Shown here: positions 50,963 to 58,187 of the stretch, piece by piece
Layout: each line of letters begins with the position of its first letter
Numbering within the stretch: position 1 is the stretch's first letter
Assembly (NCBI GenBank): GCA_003175985.1
Contig: PSRJ01000164.1
Coordinates: 1 to 58,187 of the forward strand
DNA: 58,187 bases
Source of the DNA: Terriglobia bacterium
GTDB lineage: Bacteria; Acidobacteriota; Terriglobia; Bryobacterales; Bryobacteraceae
Reading direction: 5' to 3'
Notes under the pieces: generated by a model
Seen by the model: only the letters and a program-made list of their open reading frames with translations
The model's database searches: none
What the model was told of the DNA's origin: nothing
Program-made: the position numbers and the translations under genes

Positions 50963-52036
50963 ATGTCACCCATCAAGCCCTACACCGCGGTAGGGCTCAT
51001 CCCCACCGTGCGGGGCATCCGCAAGCGCGCGGACATCCGCATCAACCTGGAGCATCTGCAGCACCTGATCAAGGCGGCGGCGTGGCTCTCGAGCCTGGAT
51101 CTGCCAGTGCGGCTGATCGCCATTCCTGAGGGCGCCCTGCAGGGATTCAACGACGAAGTTCTGGATCTGGATCATGCTCTGTTTGCGCGTGAGGGGGCCA
51201 TCGATATTCCCGGCGAGGAGACCGGTTTCCTCGGCCGGCTTGCCCGCGAATACGACACCTACATCATTGCCCAGGCCAAAGCCCGGCACCCCGACTGGAA
51301 GGACCGGTTCTTCAATGTGGGTTTCATCATCGATCCCACGGGCGAAGTGATCCTGCAACACTACAAAGTATCGCCTCTGTTTCCCGTCGAGCATTCGATG
51401 TGCCCGCACGACGTGTTCGACTGGTGGGTCCAGAAATACGGGCGCACATTACAGGCTTTCTGGCCCGTTGTCGACACCGGGATCGGACGGTTGGGAATCA
51501 TGATGGCCAACGAAGGGTCTTATCCGGAAAACGCGCGGGCGCTCGCGTTGAATGGCGCCGAGGTGATTTACCGCGCATCCTATCCTCATCCTGCAACGGG
51601 AAACGACTATTTCGAGATTCAGAGCCGGGCGAGGGCACTCGACAACAACGTTTACGTCGTTGCGCCCAACATGGGCACGTATTACCTGTTCGCGGAAGAA
51701 AACACGCCGATCGATACCTTTGGCGGGCGCTCCTTCATCATCAACTACAGGGGCCAGATTGTCGGAAGGCAAGACTACGGAGCGGGTTCCACTTACGTGG
51801 GTGGGGTTATCGACATCGAGGCGCTGCGCGATCATCGAGCGCGCGCGCAATGGGATAACTGGCTAAAAGACCTTCGCACCGAGTTGTACCAGATCCTTTA
51901 TGAGGCGCCTATTTACCCGAAGAATCTCTACCTGGAGCAGGCGCCCATGAAGCACGCGGAATACCGGAACGAAGTGATCGTGAAACAGATCGCCCGGATG
52001 CACGATCGCGGCGTTTGGGCAAAGCCGGGACGATAG
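50963..52036 (+). CDS. Nitrilase-superfamily protein with catalytic Cys replaced by Ala
   Basis: This 357-residue cytosolic protein has the carbon-nitrogen hydrolase fold. The triad glutamate is in AIPEGALQG (Glu56) and the lysine in HYKVSPLF (Lys135). At the cysteine position the sequence is LGIMMANEGSYPENAR; by alignment with the family pattern (Cys, then Pro-Glu six residues on) Ala182 occupies the nucleophile site. The rest (GAEVIYRASYPHP, RARALDNNVYVVAPNMG) follows the family. It cannot work by the usual thioester mechanism; a binding role or an unusual amidase is possible. GGAGA precedes the ATG and it is co-transcribed with trpB2. Confidence 0.85.
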   Translation: MSPIKPYTAVGLIPTVRGIRKRADIRINLEHLQHLIKAAAWLSSLDLPVRLIAIPEGALQGFNDEVLDLDHALFAREGAIDIPGEETGFLGRLAREYDTYIIAQAKARHPDWKDRFFNVGFIIDPTGEVILQHYKVSPLFPVEHSMCPHDVFDWWVQKYGRTLQAFWPVVDTGIGRLGIMMANEGSYPENARALALNGAEVIYRASYPHPATGNDYFEIQSRARALDNNVYVVAPNMGTYYLFAEENTPIDTFGGRSFIINYRGQIVGRQDYGAGSTYVGGVIDIEALRDHRARAQWDNWLKDLRTELYQILYEAPIYPKNLYLEQAPMKHAEYRNEVIVKQIARMHDRGVWAKPGR

Positions 52037-52039
52037 TCC

Positions 52040-55000
52040 CTAAAAGACAAACTTCATAGCCAACTGGATGACGCGATAATCGCCGGCTCCGATCCCGTTG
52101 TTCCCACTAATGTCATTGGTAATACGCCCGAAATTGGGAGAATTCAAAGCAAGTGGAACACCAATACCGTTCCCGGGCGGAAGTGGATTCAAGTGATTGG
52201 GAAGATTGAAAGCTTCGCCACGCACTTGAAATATCCGCCTCTCTCCAAGCTGAAAGTTCCGCGACAATGCCAGATTCAACTGGACCACCCCTGGACCTTT
52301 GAGGTTGTAGTATCCCAAATTCCCGTAAGTGCCCGGGGCAGCAGGAACGAAAGCCGGCGCCGAATCTTTAATCGGCGCGGCGGGCGCGGTCGTGATGAGC
52401 CAATGGTCAACGCTTTGATTGCTCGGATACGGATTTTGCATAACCAGATTCGGTGTCTGGTTCCCCTGCCCGCTGACCGCGTTATCCACGCCGCTGGTTA
52501 CCGTAAATAACTGTGCGGACTTGATGGACAGGATGGGCGCCACTTGCCATTGGCTGGCAACAATCCGCAGGGCCCTATTGGAGAACTTCGGAGTGGTAGC
52601 CACCACATTTAGCGTGAACAGTTGTCTCACATCCGGGCCCACGCAGTTGCTCCTCCATCGCCGGCGGTCTCCTGGAAGTGCGACTCCGGCGCCGGCAGGG
52701 GGATTTTGATTGTATGGATCGCCGATACAGTGCGCCCATGTGTAATTGGTCCCCGCCGTGAATCCCCGGCTAAGCTGCCTCCTGGCTGACAGGTTCAGGC
52801 CGTCGTAGGTCTGCGTCCCGCCATCGTCTATCTGTCCAATACCCGAATAGCTCTGCCCCTGTACCGGATTTTGAAGATAGAGTGCGCGCCGTTGGTTGAT
52901 GTTGGCCGTAGTGGAGCAAAGGCCTGGCGCTCTCAAGCCATACTGACCGGCGTCGCACGCGCCCGGAATGTAAGTGGCTAAATTGATGTTCTCGCCACTA
53001 ACCATGTGAATCGCGCTGTTGCCCACGTAGTTCGCGCTCAGCAACCAATTTTGTCCTACCTGCTTTTCAATGCTGACGTTCCACTGGTTCATGTAAACCG
53101 GCTTGAAGCCCTTCAAGGGAGAATTGACATAGCCGCCGAAGGCCGGGAAGGGAAGGCTATGATTGTAGACACCAATTCCCGCGAGCGAGGCCAGTGTCGG
53201 CATCGGATTCTGTCCTGCCGGCAGGCCTGTAGCGCCGGGGTAGTTGGCCCAGGGATTCTGAATATCCACCCCCGACAAATTTAAGGTGTTCCCGAACGGC
53301 GGGTCGAAGTACATGGCGCTTCCGGCCAGCATCATGGCTCTATCGCCGTACATGCCATAGCCGGCGCGAATAGTCAGGCGGCCCTTACCTTGGGGATCCC
53401 AAGCCAGTCCGACTCGCGGGAAGAATTTGTCCCAACGGGGGCAGTTGAAGTAATCGCCACAGGTATACTGCGCGTCGCCGGGGAACACCAGCCCCGCCGG
53501 AGCATTCGTAAAGACCTGACTATGTAGATTCTGAGCGAAAAGCGTGGCATCGAAATGTTGATTCTCGCCGCGGTTGTTATATGGCGCCAGGTAAGGTTCC
53601 CACCGGACACCATAATTTAGAGTCAACCTTCGACTGATCTTCCAGGAATCTTGCGCATAGAGCGACATATAGTACTGTCGTGTATAGAACCCGTAGTTAG
53701 TACCCTGGCTGAAGGTCACCGCGCGACCCAGAACAAAGTCGGCCAGCGGCAATCCGGTAACACTTCCATCAAAGGTTGCAACACCGACTGCGTTGGTGCC
53801 GGACCAGTAGTTCAGACGCTGTTGGAAGATGCTGCCGCCGAACCCGAACTGATGGGATCCTTTGACCCAGCTCAGGTCCTCTAGGACTGACCATAGCGGT
53901 CCGTTGTGCTGAGCTCCGGGCGATGCGTTTCCCCCTCCGAAAACAATTCCCGTACCTGACACATTCAGGCCGATGATGTTGCCCGCCAGCGGTGTGATGT
54001 TCGCACCCAGACTGGACCACGAAACGTAGTCGTCGTTGACCTTTGGGACATTGGTCCGATTAGCGCCCACTCGCAGCGAGCTCACCAGGTTCGAGCTCAG
54101 CAACCAGGTCTCGCCTAAAGCAAAACCGAAATCCCGCGGATGGACTCCGAAAAAATTAATGGAAAGCGGGTTCTTTCCGTCATAAGTCGAACGCTTATCG
54201 AGATTCGCATCCAGGTATCGTCCGTAAAAAGCGTGCTTCGCGCTGATTTGCCAATCGACTTTTGCGGTTACCAGGTCCTCGTCCTGGCCGCCAACCTGCC
54301 CGGAGAGGGTTCTTCCCGATGAATCGAGCGGCACGGGAAACGTCTTTACTATGTTTCGCGTCACGGGGCTAATCAACGAGAGTGGAATCTGGTTATTGGG
54401 GAACAAGGTCTGGCCGGTCGGATCTCTGGGATCCTTCAACCGAACGGAGGTCGCGCCAAAATCGCCTGACATCATTGCGGGCGTGGGAACGAAGGCCGTA
54501 TTCTGGACCGGGTCCGAGCGTAATGAGGTCCTCTGATAACCCGCAAAGAAAAACAGCTTGTCTTTCCGGATGGGTCCGCCAACTGTTCCCCCGAATTGGT
54601 TGCGCTTCAGGGTATCTCGTTTGATTGCGAAGAAGTCGCGCGCGTTCAAGTCCCCGTTTCGCAGGAACTCGAAGAGGTCGCCGTGATATTGGTTCGTACC
54701 GGATTTCGTGACGGCATTGACCGTTGCAGTGGCATGGTATCCGTATTGGGCCGGCACGGCACTGGTCTCCACCTTGAATTCCTGCAAAGCATCCGGAAAC
54801 GGTAACGGAAGGCTCAAGCTGTTATAGGGATCCTGATGGATCACGCCATCCAACAGGTAAGCGACGCCATCGCCGTTGCCCCCGGCTACGGAAACAACCA
54901 CGGTAGGGTAGTTTCGGATGCTGTTCATAGAACCATCGCCCGGATATGTCGCCATACCCGCTAAGAAGACGAGTTCGTGGGCATCACGGCCATTTAGCGG

Positions 55001-55423
55001 CATCTCCATAATCTGCCTGTTGTCCACGACACCGCCGACGCTGGTAGTGTGCGTCTCCACTTGAAGGGCGCCGGCTTCTACGGTGACCTGTTCGTTCACC
55101 GAGCCGATCCGCATGTTGATATCTACCGTAGGATTGGTATCAACTTGCAAAACGATACCGCTTTGCACGTATTTGCTGAATCCATCTTTAGTGACTTCCA
55201 CCAGGTAGGGGCCAATGGGAAGATTGGGGAGCACATAGCCGCCATCGGCGCCGCTTGTAGTGGAGCGTACAACTCCCGTGGCAGTCTGTGTTGCTTTGAC
55301 TGCGGCTCCGGCGATCGAGAGACCGCTTGCATCTCGCACCGTACCGCTGATCTGAGACGTTTGTGCAGATACTGCGGCACACGTCACAAGGACACTGAAA
55401 ACAATTCGCGTGGCAGCGTTCAT
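52040..55423 (-). CDS. TonB-dependent receptor with carboxypeptidase-regulatory-like domain
   Basis: This 1127-residue outer-membrane protein has a signal peptide (FSVLVTCAAVSAQ). The regulatory-like domain has VRDASGLSIAGAAVKATQT and YVLPNLPIGPYLVEVTKDGF. The plug has GRDAHELVFLAGMATYPG, YLLDGVIHQDPYNS and TVNAVTKSGTNQYHGDLF, followed by a large barrel ending IQLAMKFVF. GGGAGGGAAG is directly before the ATG, and a consensus-like promoter stands upstream. It converges on the nitrilase gene with 3 bases between stops. The ligand is unknown. Confidence 0.9.
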   Translation of the reverse strand: MNAATRIVFSVLVTCAAVSAQTSQISGTVRDASGLSIAGAAVKATQTATGVVRSTTSGADGGYVLPNLPIGPYLVEVTKDGFSKYVQSGIVLQVDTNPTVDINMRIGSVNEQVTVEAGALQVETHTTSVGGVVDNRQIMEMPLNGRDAHELVFLAGMATYPGDGSMNSIRNYPTVVVSVAGGNGDGVAYLLDGVIHQDPYNSLSLPLPFPDALQEFKVETSAVPAQYGYHATATVNAVTKSGTNQYHGDLFEFLRNGDLNARDFFAIKRDTLKRNQFGGTVGGPIRKDKLFFFAGYQRTSLRSDPVQNTAFVPTPAMMSGDFGATSVRLKDPRDPTGQTLFPNNQIPLSLISPVTRNIVKTFPVPLDSSGRTLSGQVGGQDEDLVTAKVDWQISAKHAFYGRYLDANLDKRSTYDGKNPLSINFFGVHPRDFGFALGETWLLSSNLVSSLRVGANRTNVPKVNDDYVSWSSLGANITPLAGNIIGLNVSGTGIVFGGGNASPGAQHNGPLWSVLEDLSWVKGSHQFGFGGSIFQQRLNYWSGTNAVGVATFDGSVTGLPLADFVLGRAVTFSQGTNYGFYTRQYYMSLYAQDSWKISRRLTLNYGVRWEPYLAPYNNRGENQHFDATLFAQNLHSQVFTNAPAGLVFPGDAQYTCGDYFNCPRWDKFFPRVGLAWDPQGKGRLTIRAGYGMYGDRAMMLAGSAMYFDPPFGNTLNLSGVDIQNPWANYPGATGLPAGQNPMPTLASLAGIGVYNHSLPFPAFGGYVNSPLKGFKPVYMNQWNVSIEKQVGQNWLLSANYVGNSAIHMVSGENINLATYIPGACDAGQYGLRAPGLCSTTANINQRRALYLQNPVQGQSYSGIGQIDDGGTQTYDGLNLSARRQLSRGFTAGTNYTWAHCIGDPYNQNPPAGAGVALPGDRRRWRSNCVGPDVRQLFTLNVVATTPKFSNRALRIVASQWQVAPILSIKSAQLFTVTSGVDNAVSGQGNQTPNLVMQNPYPSNQSVDHWLITTAPAAPIKDSAPAFVPAAPGTYGNLGYYNLKGPGVVQLNLALSRNFQLGERRIFQVRGEAFNLPNHLNPLPPGNGIGVPLALNSPNFGRITNDISGNNGIGAGDYRVIQLAMKFVF

Positions 55424-55454
55424 CTTCCCTCCCCGTTGGGACTGATCTCACGGC

Positions 55455-55483
55455 ACTCTATCAGTGGTGCGTCCCAACGTCAA
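55455..55483 (-). promoter_or_regulatory. Promoter of TonB receptor gene (sigma-70 type)
   Basis: On the minus strand TTGACG (55478-55483), 17 bases, TAGAGT (55455-55460). The predicted start site leaves a leader of about 25 bases that holds the SD sequence before the ATG at 55423. Confidence 0.6.
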
Positions 55484-55541
55484 GGGGATAGGAGGAGTTA
55501 GGCTCCAGTGTGCGGAACGCGCGCCGATTTCCGATGCCGAC

Positions 55542-58187
55542 TTAATACAGAAGGCGTAAGCTGAACTGAATGTCCCGGGGCGTTCCGACCGTAGCCGTGA
55601 TCACGCCCGCGCTGGGGCTGCCGATAGTCGGGCCAGGCAGATCGAACTGCGGGTGGTTCAAAACGTTGAAGAACTCGGCGCGTAGTTGTAAGTGAACTTT
55701 TTCGGCAGCGGCGAACTGCTTGAAGACTGAGAAATCCGCATTGGTGCGGCCCGGTCCCCGCAGAATACCTCGCCCTGCATTGCCATAAGTAAACTGTGCC
55801 GGGGTGCCCCACGGCGCTCCCGGAGTGTTTAAGGCCGTGTTGAACCAGTGAGTGATCGTGGGATTTGGGATGTGCCAGTCAGCGAGTAGGTTTGGCCGGC
55901 TGGAGGTGCCTGTGTTCGCGACAGAGTTTGCGAGCACCGGCGCAAACGGTAGGCCAGTCTGCTTGGTGAAAATCAAGTTGACCTGCCACCCGCCAACCAA
56001 CGTGTCAGCCCATTTTTGCCCGGTTCGAAATCTCCGCCCCTGGCCGACCGGTAAATTGTATAGCAAGGTTTGTGTGAAGCGGTGCCGGACATCGAAGAGG
56101 CTGCTGCCGCGATCGAGAAACCGGTAACGTGGGTCCTGCGGAATCGGCCCCTCGCCATTTCCCCCCTGCTGCAAGGGAACGTTATCGATCGAATGACCGT
56201 AAGTGTAAGCGCTCAAGAAACTGAGTCCGTTGGAGAACCGCTTTTCGGCGCTTAACTGCATGGAGTGGTAATTGGAATTGCCATCGGTCGCGGTGATGGT
56301 ATCTCCGACCACACCGGGTGCGATCTTAGAAAGCGGGAACCGGGGAGCGACCGCGCCAGGACCCGGGACGGCCTGGTTGTAGTTGTAGTTGATATCCAGC
56401 CGCCGGCCAAGATTCCCCAAATAAAACGCCTTCAGAACGATGTTGGTTCGGAGTTCATGCTCCACGCCAAAATTGAACTGCTGCGCGTAGGCGTTACCGT
56501 AGTTCGAGGGTACTGTCAGAAAGCTGCCGGCGGGATTATTGGAAACAGTTGCGAAATCGGTTACAGGTGCGGGCGGAAGCCCTTCTTGAACTTTGCCATA
56601 GTTGGGCGCGAGTTCGTTAACCGTTATGGCATTTGAGGCCGCAAAGGGCAGATATCGATGCATGCGATACAGTCCGCCGCCGGTGCCTGAGGCGTTATAG
56701 AAAAGGCCGAAGCCGCCTCTAACTACGGTGCTATGGAAGAGCTGATAGGCAAAACCAAAACGCGGCGCGAATAGTTTCCACTGCGTCTGAATTCCAACGT
56801 GCCTGCCGGTATTGAAGCCCGCAATCATTACCTTGCCGGTCTGATTGTTCAAATTCATCATGCGATTGGCAACCTCGACCGGCGGCGGCAGAAATTCGTA
56901 ACGCAAGCCGGTATTTACCGTCAGCCGGGTCGTGACTCTCCAGTCGTCTGCGAAGTAGCTCCCGATTTCCAACACGCGGTAGCCCGCCCAAACCAGTTGG
57001 AGGTCTTGCGATAGCGAGCTGTACGCTCCCAAGAGCAAGCCCGCCATGCCGTCGCCGGTTCCCGCGGGCTTATTGGGGTCAGCGGTGAAATTGGTATCGA
57101 AGTTGAAAAGACCGTTGCCCTGGTTCATCTGGAAGTCGATGATCTGCCGGCGTACTAAACTACTTCCGAACTTCAAGGTGTGCTCGCCGCGCACATTTGT
57201 AAAGTTGGCTACCGGGTTGAACGTATTTTCCAGGCGAATCGTCGGGATCGATGCCGGGCCGCCGATACCGGTGTAACCGCTGGGGCTGAAGATAGGCATG
57301 CCATTGGCTTGCGGTAACTGATTCGAATAGGGCACGCCGAGCAGCGTGCCGAGTCCGGGTCCACTCGAAGGCGCCTGAGCGTCGAGGTTGTGCATGTTGA
57401 AGCGCGAAAACCCCATGCGGAAATCCACCAAAAAGGCAGGACTGAATGTGTGCGTGAGGGCTGCCACTGCGTTGTATGCGGTCTGGTTGTTCGTCCCTGC
57501 ATATGTGCTGCTATTGCCAAGATTCAGAGGAATCGACACACCAGGGACATTGCGAAAGCCGAAAGTAGACGGAGTCTGGGTACGCGTGTCCTGGCGGGAG
57601 AAGCGCCCAAAGACCGTGTCGCGCGAGTTGATGGCGTAATCGATACGAGCATCGCCCTGGTCGTATTGCTGTCCCAGCACGGGATTGGTGAATTGATTGC
57701 CAACTAATCCCGCACCGGTGGGGAGAGGGTAAGCCTGAATCAGACGGGAGGTGACTGAATCGAACCGGGCGGCCGGGATGCGATCACCTGGAAACTCGGT
57801 ACGTGTGTAGCCGCTGGGTGTGCCCGGTGTGGGGACTACGCTGGCCGGATCGTAGATCGGCCTCACAGCGCTGAAGTCGCCCGTACGCTCAGCCGCGGTG
57901 GGAACCGTATTCACGCTCGTAACGGTGCCCTGCTGTTTCCGGAAACCTTCGTAATCGGTAAAAAAGAAAATCCTATTGTGAATGATCGGGCCGCCCAGGC
58001 TCGTGCCGAACTGATTCTGGTGATAGGGCGGCTGGAGCGTCGAACCTTTCGCATTAAAGAAATTCCGCGCGTCCAGATCGTTGTTGCGTAGGTATTCGAA
58101 GACGCTTCCATGGAAGTTATTACTTCCGCTCTTAGTGATCACGTTCACGGTTGCGCCTGAGTTGCGCCCCTGCTCGGCCCCGAACAG
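55542..58187 (-). CDS. TonB-dependent receptor, N-terminus beyond window
   Basis: The minus frame is open from the window edge to a stop at 55542 (881 residues). It starts within the plug (GRNSGATVNVITKSGSNNFH) and continues through the barrel, with EYLRNNDLDARNFF, FTDYEGFRKQQGTV and GLRYEFLPPPVEV. The C-terminal domain ends in FSLRLLY, a terminal aromatic residue as usual. The architecture matches the other two receptors, so signal peptide, regulatory-like domain and first plug half should lie past 58187. It is transcribed toward receptor 52040-55423 but has 118 bases between, with a separate promoter there. Confidence 0.9.
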   Translation of the reverse strand: MFGAEQGRNSGATVNVITKSGSNNFHGSVFEYLRNNDLDARNFFNAKGSTLQPPYHQNQFGTSLGGPIIHNRIFFFTDYEGFRKQQGTVTSVNTVPTAAERTGDFSAVRPIYDPASVVPTPGTPSGYTRTEFPGDRIPAARFDSVTSRLIQAYPLPTGAGLVGNQFTNPVLGQQYDQGDARIDYAINSRDTVFGRFSRQDTRTQTPSTFGFRNVPGVSIPLNLGNSSTYAGTNNQTAYNAVAALTHTFSPAFLVDFRMGFSRFNMHNLDAQAPSSGPGLGTLLGVPYSNQLPQANGMPIFSPSGYTGIGGPASIPTIRLENTFNPVANFTNVRGEHTLKFGSSLVRRQIIDFQMNQGNGLFNFDTNFTADPNKPAGTGDGMAGLLLGAYSSLSQDLQLVWAGYRVLEIGSYFADDWRVTTRLTVNTGLRYEFLPPPVEVANRMMNLNNQTGKVMIAGFNTGRHVGIQTQWKLFAPRFGFAYQLFHSTVVRGGFGLFYNASGTGGGLYRMHRYLPFAASNAITVNELAPNYGKVQEGLPPAPVTDFATVSNNPAGSFLTVPSNYGNAYAQQFNFGVEHELRTNIVLKAFYLGNLGRRLDINYNYNQAVPGPGAVAPRFPLSKIAPGVVGDTITATDGNSNYHSMQLSAEKRFSNGLSFLSAYTYGHSIDNVPLQQGGNGEGPIPQDPRYRFLDRGSSLFDVRHRFTQTLLYNLPVGQGRRFRTGQKWADTLVGGWQVNLIFTKQTGLPFAPVLANSVANTGTSSRPNLLADWHIPNPTITHWFNTALNTPGAPWGTPAQFTYGNAGRGILRGPGRTNADFSVFKQFAAAEKVHLQLRAEFFNVLNHPQFDLPGPTIGSPSAGVITATVGTPRDIQFSLRLLY

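Overview
The window looks like a chromosomal segment of an acidobacterium of the Bryobacterales/Solibacter type. The basis is its gene content. It has a secreted CHRD protein ending in the domain known as the Solibacter uncharacterised C-terminal domain, and three very large TonB-dependent receptors with N-terminal carboxypeptidase-regulatory-like domains. It also has a DUF1592 + DUF1552 + haem c + ankyrin operon, DUF6152, many Tat-exported or signal-peptide enzymes, and high GC. No rRNA, tRNA, CRISPR array or complete insertion sequence was recognised. No gap between genes exceeds about 250 bases.

Layout. 1-8.0 kb: an exported amidohydrolase whose C-terminus is replaced by unrelated sequence at the window edge, a CHRD protein, a class V aminotransferase, a CE15-like esterase and two tandem NIF3-like proteins. 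8.0-12.5 kb: a TonB receptor translationally joined to a YVTN beta-propeller gene broken by an internal deletion. 12.7-18.7 kb: a DJ-1/PfpI protein without its cysteine, a TIM-barrel isomerase, a small haem c operon, an acyl-CoA ligase and a VOC protein. 18.8-26.3 kb: a Doc-type toxin-antitoxin pair with a clear palindromic operator, then the DUF1592/DUF1552/ankyrin operon. 26.3-29.6 kb: a large radical SAM protein resembling tetraether/membrane-spanning lipid synthases, and a secreted protein. 29.7-36.9 kb: HicBA, then housekeeping genes (plsC, folC, accD, rlmH, rsfS, hpt), a Crp/Fnr regulator and a cyclophilin lipoprotein. 37.0-43.8 kb: VapBC, an amidohydrolase lipoprotein joined to an alkyltransferase-like protein, an S9 peptidase, an internally duplicated secreted protein and a small esterase. 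43.8-52.0 kb: proS, a sigma-like/zinc-finger fusion, a DUF1624 membrane protein, a VOC protein, a D-aminoacylase-like protein, trpB2 and a nitrilase-fold protein without its cysteine. 52.0-58.2 kb: two further TonB receptors, the last running off the window.

The genes point to an aerobic or microaerobic soil heterotroph that imports large substrates through Oar/SusC-like receptors and degrades polysaccharide esters, peptides and modified amino acids in the periplasm. Three toxin-antitoxin modules lie within 19 kb. The observations I rate highest are: the Tes/MSS-like radical SAM enzyme; several genes whose -10 box lies only 5-8 bases before the start codon (predicted leaderless mRNAs); three enzyme-fold proteins lacking key residues (DJ-1, nitrilase, D-aminoacylase); the sigma-like/zinc-finger fusion; the deletion-damaged propeller gene; and the multi-hairpin repeat between folC and accD.
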